Source: Oscheius sp. JU75
Taxonomy: Eukaryota; Nematoda; Chromadorea; Rhabditida; Rhabditidae
Direction of reading: 5' to 3'
NCBI GenBank assembly: GCA_037178855.1
Contig: JASJZC010000002.1
Location: 7,638,501 to 7,702,500 of the forward strand
Length of the DNA stretch: 64,000 nucleotides
Shown: positions 23,901-33,163 of the stretch, one piece after another
Layout of the letters: the number at the start of each line of letters is the position of its first letter
How positions within the stretch are numbered: the first letter of the stretch is position 1
The notes under the pieces: generated by a model
What the model was told of the DNA's origin: nothing
The model's input: only the letters and a program-made list of their open reading frames with translations
Database searches by the model: none
Made by a program: the position numbers and the translations under genes

Positions 23901-26900
23901 AAAAATGCTGATTAGATGACGGCTCCAAAACCCAAACTTTTCTGGAGAAGTAGTCTACTAAAATCCGAAGTGCCTTGACCCTTGTCCCATGTTCCCTTAC
24001 CTTTGTTCAGCTGAGTGTCCTTGTCATAGATGAGACGACGTACAAAGTCAACAGCATTGTGATGAGGCTCATCCAGGCGAATCCTGAAAGCAGAGATTCT
24101 CGGCTTCTGGCTCCAAACTCACTTGAATCCAATAACTGAACCGCTCGGTAGATTGGTCAGCTCAATGTAGCCCTCACGGCCTCCATGCAACTCACACATG
24201 TTTGCCTTTTCGGGCTCGATGTGCTCTCTCACCTCGACCGAGACATTGTCCAGCCCTTTCAGAAAGTCGCTGGATTCTGAAACACCTATGTATTGTTATT
24301 TCCAGTGCCTTACCTGGTCCCCATGCTGGACTGGCTTCGACCGTCCTCATCTCGAAGAGAACTTCCTCGAGGACTCCACCGACCGGAATGTGCTTGAGAA
24401 ACACGCGACCGCGGTTGATATTCTCCTTGTTGAAGGCGGTGTGAGAAACAACTACAACAGTGGAGTGAGTTACAGGGTTGTGACGGGTCACTGCCACGAT
24501 ATCCGGACTCATTTGGTCGACAAAGACCTAAAAATCTGGTCTTTGACGAAAGAATTCCCAACCTGAGTGTAATTTTCCTTAGCTAGTCGAGCATGGAGTT
24601 TATTGAGGACTTTTCGAGCAGCTGTAATGCCTGTATGCTCGTTCACCTCGGTGCCCCATTTCGCATATGGACGAGTCTCGGTAACGACGTGAATCTGAAC
24701 AAGTTTTTCTATGTCTCTGTCTCTCTGTATTACTTACAGCATGCCGAACAAGTTCATCGTATCCTCGAGTAGATCCAGAGGCACAGGAAGCCATTGAGAG
24801 CTTAGCCGCTGTGGGAAGAAGGTCAAACACTGAACGGGTCTGAACACATTTCATAAACCAAACTATATCAGTACATACCAGAATCGGAGTTGGATTGTCG
24901 TGACTCTGGTCAAGAAACAGTGCATGAGCGATCGAGGAAGGTGCTGACCGTTCAGACTGTTGAATCATGGCTCCGACACAGTCTCCGCCATACCGGTAGA
25001 CGAGCCGTCCCTGTTCGTGACTGTCGCCAGCTGATTGGGCTTCTGGAAATGGTAGAGTACAGTCACTATCACTGTCTCAAACCCCTAATCAAAGACGATA
25101 TTCCCAATCTATTGACAAACATGTTGTCGAGGTGTTCACTTCCAGTGAACAGTTCAGCGAATACATAGAGATCCGGTCGGATTTCTCGAGCAGCCAGCAG
25201 CAGATACTCTGCAACATGAATTGGCGTCCCGTGAGCATTGTCAATTCTGAGTCCATGGAACATTTTGGCACATTTCTGTCTGAAATGGCACCCTGTGCCT
25301 TGTCTACAGACAGTCTTACGTGTATTCCTTCATGTAGTTCCAAAGGAACGGGCAGTCTTCCGGCTTCTCGCCGTAGTTGAGCTTGACCGAGTCTCCCCAG
25401 CACACAAGCTCTCTTCGAAGGTAGACCTGAAGAGTTAAAATTGAGAGATGTGTAAAAGTCAAAGTCAAGGTTTCCATATATCCGCATCAACGGCAGAGAT
25501 ATTCGGAGGAGTTCTGTGAGTCAGCTCCTGCCATGACTTGCGACGCCGACCGTTGCGGAGGCTTCCCGAGGGGCCAGGCTGCGGGGCAATACGATCCAAA
25601 GCTACCTACCCTTTTCTAGGAACGCCTTCACCTTCGTAGTAAGCTACTACTTTTTTTTACTACTTTACCAACCTACGAGAGGATAGAAGCCTCGGTTGGG
25701 CCTCAGCGAGGATCACACTTGGAAAACTTTTATTAATGCTGGTCCCACCTGTCACTGGACTATCCTGTCACTAATTGAGAGATCTAGTTCAAAATGCCCA
25801 AAACTCTGTGTGTGTATCTGTCTGAAGTCCTAAATGCCAATTTGTCAGTTATTTTGGGACAGCAATTAGTCTTTGCAAATCAAGTCTGTTTGGGATATGC
25901 GTCTCTGAAAGAACGTTGCTTCTGTCACGGTATCCCGACTGGAACATCATCTACCTGCCATGAGCCCCAACAGAGCATCAGCCACATTTGTAGTAAGAAA
26001 AAGAGGCATTTTTAAAAGACAAAAGGGGGAATTTTCAGGACACAGACTTACTTCCGAATCGGACAGGGCAAAGTTCTGCAAAGGGTTGTCGCACATCACC
26101 CAGCCATTGAAAGCCATAAGATGTGGGGCTGTCTTCTTGTTGTAAGCCAGTTTCTCGTCTTCTTCCCAGCCCTTCTCTGCTTCCAAGTGCTGGAAGTAAC
26201 TGAAACCAAAACATAGATTCTTTTTCTTGACAAGCTTACTCGCAAGTAAGAGGCTCTTTCTCAGTCACGGCTCCCTTCCTCGGACCGTGATCTGCGACTC
26301 GCTCGTAGGTCATGTGTCCAATCATAGCATTCAGTCCGGCCATCACAATGTCCCAAGACTTCTTGCCGCCTAGAATTTCATGTCTTTCTGTTCCTTTCTC
26401 GGCAAAACCAACCCTCCATGTTCAGATACTCCAAATGTAGCCTGAAAGCCTCGACACATTTGAAGACTCGTTCTTCTTCTGAACCGACGTCGTCTCTAAA
26501 AAATGCACTTGTTATTCTTGCGTCTTGTTCCGAAACCCTTACCTTGCAACATTGAAGATCTTATTAGCCATATGCAGATCTACAGAGGCACCGAATCGTC
26601 GCCACTGTGGGTCCGGAATCATTCCGAGCATGGCAGCCACGGGGTCGTGTGCTGGTCCAGTCCGGACCACGTCCTCGAATTCCCTGATATAAGGGTCTAC
26701 GTCGATCTGATAGAACTCGTGAAGGCGAGCCTTTGGAAGGACCTCGGTCCGAAGAACATATTCGATAGCCTAAAATTTTTAGAATACTGTATTTTTGGCT
26801 GTTCTCTAACGTTGATGTGATGAATGTTATCAACGACTTTGGGAATCCCACGGGATTCCCAGACTCCTTTTGAGACTTCCTTGGAGAAGTAGTGATAGAG

Positions 26901-27816
26901 TCGATCGATGACGTAGGCTGGACGGAGATGTGGACTGTTCCAGCAGTTGTAGGCGCTTTCCGGATGTTCCTGTAGCCAGGGAGCGTTCTTTGCAGCGTGG
27001 TTCCAGACAACGTCCTGGACTGTGAGCATGCCCCAGTCTTGTTCCATTTTGGTCACAAGTTGGGCAACATCTTCGAAAGTTGCTTTGTGGGACGGCTGAA
27101 ACGCTAGCTATTAGGACAGAGCGGCAGAGACACAGATGGACAGATGGACAGAGAGACAGAGGGACTCACGCTGTGAATTGTCGCAATGAGCGAGTGATGG
27201 TTTTTGAGTGAATAACTGCTGTCCGAGATTCCCAGTTCATGAATTGGAGTCAGGTGGACCATATTGTAGCCGGTCTCATAAGCAACCCTTAGACGATCCT
27301 CCCACTCTCCAAATGGTCCTAATAGCTTGGTCAAATAGGTCTGACAGACGATGGCATCCATCGGTAGCCGGCTGCCATTGACACTTAATGTTGGCATCAC
27401 TAGGAAATAGCCACTTCCCGATGGAGAATCCCTGAACATTGTGCTCTTACAGAATTCCAGTATCTCTACCATGATGACCCGTCCACCGTGAAAGTGTATC
27501 GGAAGGAGCCAGCTGTGTTGCACTGGACATCACAATGGGCACTCAGATGGTCTTCACCTCCTTTCCATTCGAGGGGACTGTCTCCTAAAATGGTTAAGAG
27601 TTGTTAAGACTGAAAACAGCTGCCTGTAAGGGTAGTCTTTATCTGTACATCACATCCAAGTAGGGTGGAGCCTCGGACGAATCGGACCTGCCAGCCTAAA
27701 GAGGAAAATTGTCACTGTCCCTCCCTCCCAGACTCACCTTTCTCAAACTTCCTGACAACACTTGTCAAGTGTTCTCCCTCCTCTAGCGTAATAACTCGTA
27801 TCTGTTCACTAGTCAT
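20980..27816 (-). CDS. AGL: Glycogen debranching enzyme (AGL)
   Basis: AGL is a bifunctional cytosolic enzyme. Its N-terminal 4-alpha-glucanotransferase shifts maltotriosyl units, and its C-terminal amylo-alpha-1,6-glucosidase releases the branch glucose. About 20 exons were followed from [17 protein letters not shown] to [10 protein letters not shown]. Markers in order: [20 protein letters not shown] and [13 protein letters not shown] (27.3 kb); the VVWNHAA and [16 protein letters not shown] exon (27.0 kb); [20 protein letters not shown] (25.4 kb); [19 protein letters not shown] with the catalytic aspartate and [10 protein letters not shown] with the acid glutamate (25.2 kb); [17 protein letters not shown] (24.8 kb); [20 protein letters not shown] and [11 protein letters not shown] (23.0-22.8 kb); [19 protein letters not shown] (22.5 kb); GWNYHQGP (21.3 kb); and [13 protein letters not shown] at the end. 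No break is evident. Several introns hold GACAGA or CTGTCT tracts, and the intron at 25.43-26.05 kb holds a GC-rich insert. Confidence 0.95.
23080..23150 (+). repeat. GACAGA simple-repeat tract in an AGL intron
   Basis: A run of gagacagag/gacaaagagacag units on the plus strand, read as ctgtctct in the AGL transcript. Similar tracts lie at 27117-27168, 34650-34740, 38100-38195, 42045-42225 and 57095-57155. Confidence 0.8.
25500..25770. repeat. GC-rich insert in an AGL intron
   Basis: Inside an intron of about 620 bp, the segment from gacgccgaccgttgcggagg through ggggcaatacgatccaaagc is far more GC-rich than its surroundings and is followed by a tagtaagctactac palindrome and a T8 run. It looks like a mobile-element fragment, perhaps a SINE or non-LTR tail. 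I cannot name a family. Confidence 0.3.
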
Positions 27817-29559
27817 GTCTACAAAGATTATCGTTTTACTTGAACTGTGAGAGAGAGAGAGGAAAGAAGAGACACGGCAGTTATCAGTAGTTCAAACATG
27901 AAGACGGACTCGAGACCAAGATCAAAACAATAAACAAGAAACGTCTGCTTATTACGTGTGATGTTCGAGTTTACACTGCCGGGATCGATGGGGGACACTA
28001 GGTGATGAGATTTTGAGAGGACAAGGGGGTAAGTCATGGGACGAAGAGGTCAGGGAGGGTCGGGAAGAGTACAGAGTACATCTTAATTGGACTACGAAAG
28101 CGAAGAAGTTTTTGAGCTTTGATTTTCGAAGTGGCCTATCGATAGATGGACAGACAGCGACGGAGACTGTTCCAGGAAGACAGCATAGGATCAATTTTTT
28201 GGAAGAAGACTAACCAAAATGTGGTTCAAACCAAGCTCTGGCTAAATTATTGGTCTATTCAAGAGAGATTGTGACCATGTCAGAGCAAAAACTCAGACCC
28301 TACAGGCCAGGGAAGAGTCGCTATCTAATAGAAATCAAAACAAATCAACCAATTGAACTGGTATCCGCCGTCACTACACCGTCTAAAGGCAAAAGAAGAG
28401 ACCGAAATTGCCGAAAAATAGCTATCATCTCGTCCTATCATTGTTTGTTTGTCGAGATTAGATGTTTTCTTCAAGTTTTATTGGTTTTGCCTCTGGAATG
28501 CAATGGGTCTTGCCGCGAATTGGCGGGTCTCCAATCCAAATGACCAACCCCTATTTTCTTCTTTTCACTACTGCTTCTCGGTAGCTTTCTTCTTTCTTTT
28601 TCATATATTTCGTGAATTTGTCGAGAAAGGAGTTAAATAGAGTAATAGAATCAATTCGTCACAAAAAAGATCAAACACATTGGTCGATCTGGCGGTCAAT
28701 CGATTTTGACGCAATGTTTGGGAGATTTCTCTTGCTTCCCTACTTTTCTTGTTCTTATCTTCGTTCTAATGCGTAAAGTATCAATCTAGGGTATAAATTA
28801 CATTACAAGATGTCGAAACAACGTAGAAAAAAAGTCGAGGTTCGTCCTAAAGAAATTTGCCAATATACCAGCTCGAGATTCGCTCTTCCGACTGCCTTTT
28901 TCTGCCATTTAACTTTCTACTCCTCTATTATAGCCAGCGCTATGAATGACCTTAAAAATGCAAAATAATTACCAAAGAACGCAGAATAATTCTTGTAAAT
29001 TGGTCAGAACATAGTCTGATGTAATGTTTCGAAGAATATAGTGTGTTCACAAAAAACAACCAAACGTCCAGGAATCGCGAGCATTTTTTGGCGCGGATTC
29101 AGACAGCTCAAAATTGATTTGAATTTCAATAAGAAGAATTTATTCGTCGCGAAGACCTCTACCTTGTTACTCCCCTGATCAATATTCATATTAGTATTGA
29201 TTCTCCCGAAAATATTGTTCCTTTTGTGTCGGAGGGGGGTGATTTGGACGAAGATTCCTACTTTATTCTAAGGAATGTTACCTATTGTTTAACAAAAGCA
29301 AAACGGAAAAATAACTAAAAATACGGAAAGGACAAAATTATTTGATGAAGGAAATGCTTGAAGCTAATTTTTAGCCGCTTGAATCCGCGCCAAAAAAAGC
29401 CCGCGATTCCTGGTCGTTCGATTGTTTTTTGTTAACACACTATATCTTCTTTCGGCTCATTTTTCGCTCCTATTCTTCCAGATCCTCGCCACTTTTTTAA
29501 ATGCTTATCTGACTCAAGCCAATGTTCATATTTTTCAGGTAGAAACAACGCCGCGAACA
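27817..29559. other. Divergent intergenic region AGL/EIF3G
   Basis: About 1.7 kb between head-to-head genes. No exon is supported; the open frames seen (28250-28640) lack family similarity. It holds the MITE at 29.04-29.45 kb and presumably both promoters. Confidence 0.5.
29036..29446. repeat. MITE with about 63-bp terminal inverted repeats
   Basis: The left end, from tatagtgtgttcacaaaaaa through ggcgcggattca, and the reverse complement of the right end, from tatagtgtgttaacaaaaaa through ggcgcggattca, match with about seven mismatches. The ends sit on TATA, which suits a TA target duplication. The roughly 290-bp interior has no open frame, so this is a non-autonomous Tc1/mariner-type element. 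Confidence 0.8.
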
Positions 29560-30603
29560 ATGACCGCCACTGATATGTAAGTCCTTGCCCGTTTCCTTTG
29601 TGTAAATGCCATATTTAGTCTCAACACCGCCCCGGAAGTCGGAAACTGGGCCGAAGAAGTCGAACAGGGAGAGGCCCAGACGGACAAGGATGGAATCAAG
29701 ACAGTCGTTGACTACATTGAAGAGGATAGCGGACGCTACAAGGTTTTTTTAGTCACTCTTCATAGCTTATCATGTTTCTAGGTTGTTACCCAGTTCCAAA
29801 TTATCACAAAGCACGTGCCGAAAGTTGTTGCAGAGAGGAAGAAGTGGAGAAAGTTCGGCGAATGCAAGAACGACGGCCCTGGTCCTCAAGTAACTTTATT
29901 TCTCTTTTTTTGTCTATGAAAATCACTTCAGGTTGCCACAACCTACGTTGCCGAAGAGGTAGAGATGCAGTTTACCAGAAACCGTGCCGGAGAGCAAATT
30001 CTCGATGTGCAGGAAGACAAGCAAGTGGTAATTTCCATACTTTAGACTCTTTTCAACCGTTAATATTTAGGTCAAGACGACGAGCCGTGAGCATTGCCGT
30101 CACTGCAAGGGCAACGACCATTGGTCCACCAACTGTCCGTACAAGGAGATGTACATGATGGAAGAGGAGGAGGAGGCGGCGAAGGATGCCGCCCAGCCCG
30201 GAAAATACGTCGCGCCGGGAATGCGTGGACCGGGAGACGCCCGCACCCGTTCGGATGAGAATACCTGCCGTGTCACCAACATGCCTCAAGAACTCGAAGA
30301 GGCCGAGCTGCGCGAAATGTTCGCCGCTTTTGGAAGGGTTTCGGTAGGATTTTTCTTCGTTTTTTTTTTAACAAGGTCCTCTTGTAAAGTGTTCGAGAGA
30401 CTTGTCGTGCGTTCACTCGTACAAAATCATTCCACTTTCAGCGCGTCTTTATCGCCCGTGACCAGCGCTCCAATCAGGCGAAGGGCTTTGCCTTCGTCAC
30501 CTACGACTCCCGGAAAGATGCCGAGACTGCTATCCAGAAACTCAACGGCGTCGCGAAGTACCACATGATTCTGAAGGTCGAATGGACTCGGTCAAACAAC
30601 TAA
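29560..30603 (+). CDS. EIF3G: Translation initiation factor eIF3 subunit G
   Basis: eIF3g is the RNA-binding subunit of eIF3, which recruits mRNA to the 40S ribosome and takes part in scanning. Six exons: 29560-29576, 29619-29742, 29782-29889, 29932-about 30026, 30071-30343 and 30442-30603. The N-terminus reads MTATDILNTAPEVGNWAEEV. A CCHC zinc knuckle (CRHCKGNDHWSTNC, CX2CX4HX4C) is near residue 125. The C-terminal RRM has CRVTNMPQELEEAELREMF as RNP2 region and KGFAFVTYDSRKDAETAI as RNP1 region, ending EWTRSNN. Length (about 260 residues) is a little short of human eIF3g (320). A tttttcag acceptor is 21 nt before the ATG. ARL2 follows 207 bp downstream on the same strand, probably in the same transcript. 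Confidence 0.95.
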
Positions 30604-30709
30604 TTTTCCGGTTACAATGCCCCCTATTTTGCCCCCTACTGTTTTCCCTGGTCTGGATTGTTATATTTTACTCGAGATCTGCCCCCCTTTTGTTGATTTC
30701 TTACACAGA

Positions 30710-30759
30710 AATAAAGCTATACTTTTGGTTTTCGTCTTGTTTTTTTCGGCATGTTCCAG
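30710..30759 (+). promoter_or_regulatory. Putative intercistronic poly(A) signal and trans-splice acceptor
   Basis: AATAAA at 30710-30715 follows EIF3G. Forty-four bases further a T-rich stretch (tcttgtttttttcggcatgt) ends in ttccag at 30759, 51 bp before the ARL2 ATG. This is the arrangement seen between genes of nematode operons. Confidence 0.5.
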
Positions 30760-30810
30760 CATAAATATATTTCTGCACTTGTTCGACAGAAAAAAAAACG
30801 AGAAAATAGG

Positions 30811-31663
30811 ATGGGATTGATGACAATTTTGCGCAAATTGCGGGAGAAGGAGAAAGAGATGCGAATACTAATTCTTGGACTCGATAATGCCGGAAAGACG
30901 ACAATTATGAAGAAGTTCCTCGGCGAAGACGTCTCCACAATTGAGCCCACTCTAGGTATCTCCTTCAGTTGTCCATTTTATGCGTAAAATCTCAGGATTC
31001 AACATAAAAACGGTCGACTTTCGAGGTTTTACGCTCAATTTGTGGGATGTCGGCGGCCAGAGGAGTCTGCGATCATATTGGAGAAACTACTTCGAGCAGA
31101 CTGACGCCCTAATCTGGGTCGTCGATTCCGGAGACCGAGGTGGACTTGTTTGACTCTTCGAAAAATCAGATTACAGAGAGACTCGGTGACTGCGCAAAAG
31201 AGCTGAAAAACCTTCTACAAGAAGAGAGACTAGCCGGCGCCTCGCTGCTCATCTTAGCCAACAAGAGAGACCTTCCGAACGCCGCAAAAGTTTCTGAAAT
31301 TGCAGAGGTTCGTCCTTTTTTATATATCTTTTGACTGAGTTACACGAATGGAGTTAAAGCTCGAGTCTTGGTCGACGACTCTCGTTCTTATGTTAATCTT
31401 CGAGAAAAAACCTGCAAATTGTAACACCAGCAAAAACATCATGTCTCTGCTCCCACGATTCCCGTTTTCTTTGTCAACCATAATGCCTTCAATTTCAACT
31501 ACAGTAATGTGCTTATCTTTTCTTTCAGCTGCTGGATCTGGCCGAAATCAAGTCGCATCACTGGAAAATCTTCGGCTGCAGTGCGAAGACGGGCGAAAGC
31601 CTTCTCGAGGCTATGGAATGGATGACGGACGATGTGGCCAGTCGCATTTTTACCTCCGATTAG
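30811..31663 (+). CDS. ARL2: ARL2, ADP-ribosylation factor-like GTPase 2
   Basis: ARL2 is a small GTPase controlling tubulin folding through cofactor D, and release of prenylated cargo through PDE-delta; in C. elegans it is EVL-20. Four exons: 30811-30955, 30996-31139, 31177-31307 and 31529-31663. Visible motifs are the start [21 protein letters not shown]-loop GLDNAGKT, switch I threonine in [40 protein letters not shown] (NKxD box) and [11 protein letters not shown], ending SRIFTSD. About 184 residues, the family length. The second intron, 31140-31176, is only 37 nt; splicing it gives [14 protein letters not shown], which matches ARL2. There is no N-terminal myristoylation environment beyond Met-Gly, as in ARL2. 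AATAAA signals lie at about 31706 and 31733. Confidence 0.96.
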
Positions 31664-31854
31664 TGATTTTTCCTACGGGCTTTCATTTTGATCTCATTTT
31701 GCAGAATAAAATCTTGTCACCCCTAAATTGGCAATAAACAGATCAATCCATTTTATCAACTATGCCTACATACATATCTTTCGACGAATGGAACAGGAAT
31801 TTTGTAAAACAACTGGAGATTTATTTTGGTAGCATTTCTTGAAAGGTGCGCAAT

Positions 31855-32170
31855 TCAATGGGGATCAATCAGTGAAACTAAATAATCTACCGAGAGGCAG
31901 TCGTCCCTCGAAACAGGGCGGATGTCGTCGTCATCGTCGCTGCTGCTGCTACTTCTGCTCGGAGTAGGAGACTGTTGAAGAGCTGTGATCTGCCCGTCCA
32001 ATGCGATCAAGGGTAGTAGAAGGACCACTCTAACTTTGAATAGTTACAGTAGGAAAAAAATGTTTACCTGTGCTCGCTAATCTTTCTTTCTCATCGAAGA
32101 CGAGCAATGCCGTCTTCCTTCTCCTCCAGAGAGGGAGGGGATTCGGATATCCGCGCTTTTTTGAAATCCA
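31855..32170 (-). CDS. Possible C-terminal exons of an unknown gene
   Basis: Two open blocks join by a short GT-AG intron (about 32033-32067): RRRKTALLVFDEKERLAST, then VRVVLLLPLIALDGQITALQ, a serine and aspartate run (SSSSSDDDDD) and an end at SVDYLVSLIDPH. No start codon was found in the linked frame, so upstream exons would lie towards 33 kb or the frame is not coding. I recognise no family. It could be the tail of a small gene head-to-head with the gene at 33.2 kb, or chance. Confidence 0.25.
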
Positions 32171-32439
32171 GCCAGTCGCATTTTACTTCATTTGATCGTA
32201 CTTTATAAGCATACATAATTACTTTTTCACTTCTAATACCTGCGCAGCTCGCTCCGCTATGCAAATCAATCTCTCTTCCTCGTTGTAACCGCAGAGAGTC
32301 GCACGCGGCGGCCTTGCGTCGCGTCGTCCACACACAGACATCAGCTGACACAATACGCGTATTCCCCAAGTGTGTGAGAGAGAGAGAGACTAAGATGCTC
32401 CTGGTCAGAGCCACTTGTTTTCCTATCACTCGCACAGCT

Positions 32440-33163
32440 CACTGTCTCTGACTCTTTATAACTATAGACATAACCAGTCAGCTGACTAACTGTGGCTAAT
32501 AAGTTGCCCTACTGTCTCTCACACTATCTGTCCTTTTATCTCGTCAACACTGAACATTTTTTACTTTCAGTTTTGCCATCTCTGTTTTCCTTCCCTCTCT
32601 TGTTTGTAACCCCTGTCATCGATTTGTTTTCGGGGCTCTCCCTTGACCAGACAGCCCCCTATTAGGAGCAGGCTACTCTCGTAATGATTAGTCAGCTGTC
32701 AGCATAAATTTGGGAGCTAATCCGTGTTACTCTTCCTGCCCTTTCTTGGGACAAAAAAGAGAGAGGATATTACGGGTGACACTATTCCTATTGCCGGATC
32801 CTCCACACAGCTGACTCTCGAATAAGCAGGCAGTCAGCTGGGAGAGATACGGAGAGACAGAGCGATGCCATTGGTTGGAATTGAGAGGTTCTGGCACTAA
32901 CTGACTAGAACGAGTACTACTGCCTCTCACTACCTGTAATTTCCCACGAGGAGTGACCCCTTGACCCTTGGACTGCCCTCCTCTCTGTTGGCTGTATCAG
33001 TAAACAGCCGTCTAGCCACTGTCCTCTTCAGGCAGTTCTCCTGTGTCTGCCCTGTCTCTCTCCCTCTTGATCGATGCTCTCGTTTGTTTTGGTCTAGCAA
33101 CAGACATCTCTCTTTTCACTCCTTTCAGTTCCGTATAGCAACGGAAATTTTTTGCAGGGTAAG
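32440..33163. other. CT/GA-rich intergenic region
   Basis: No exon is supported. It is full of ctgtctct and cagctg-containing stretches and presumably holds the promoter of the gene at 33164. Confidence 0.45.
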
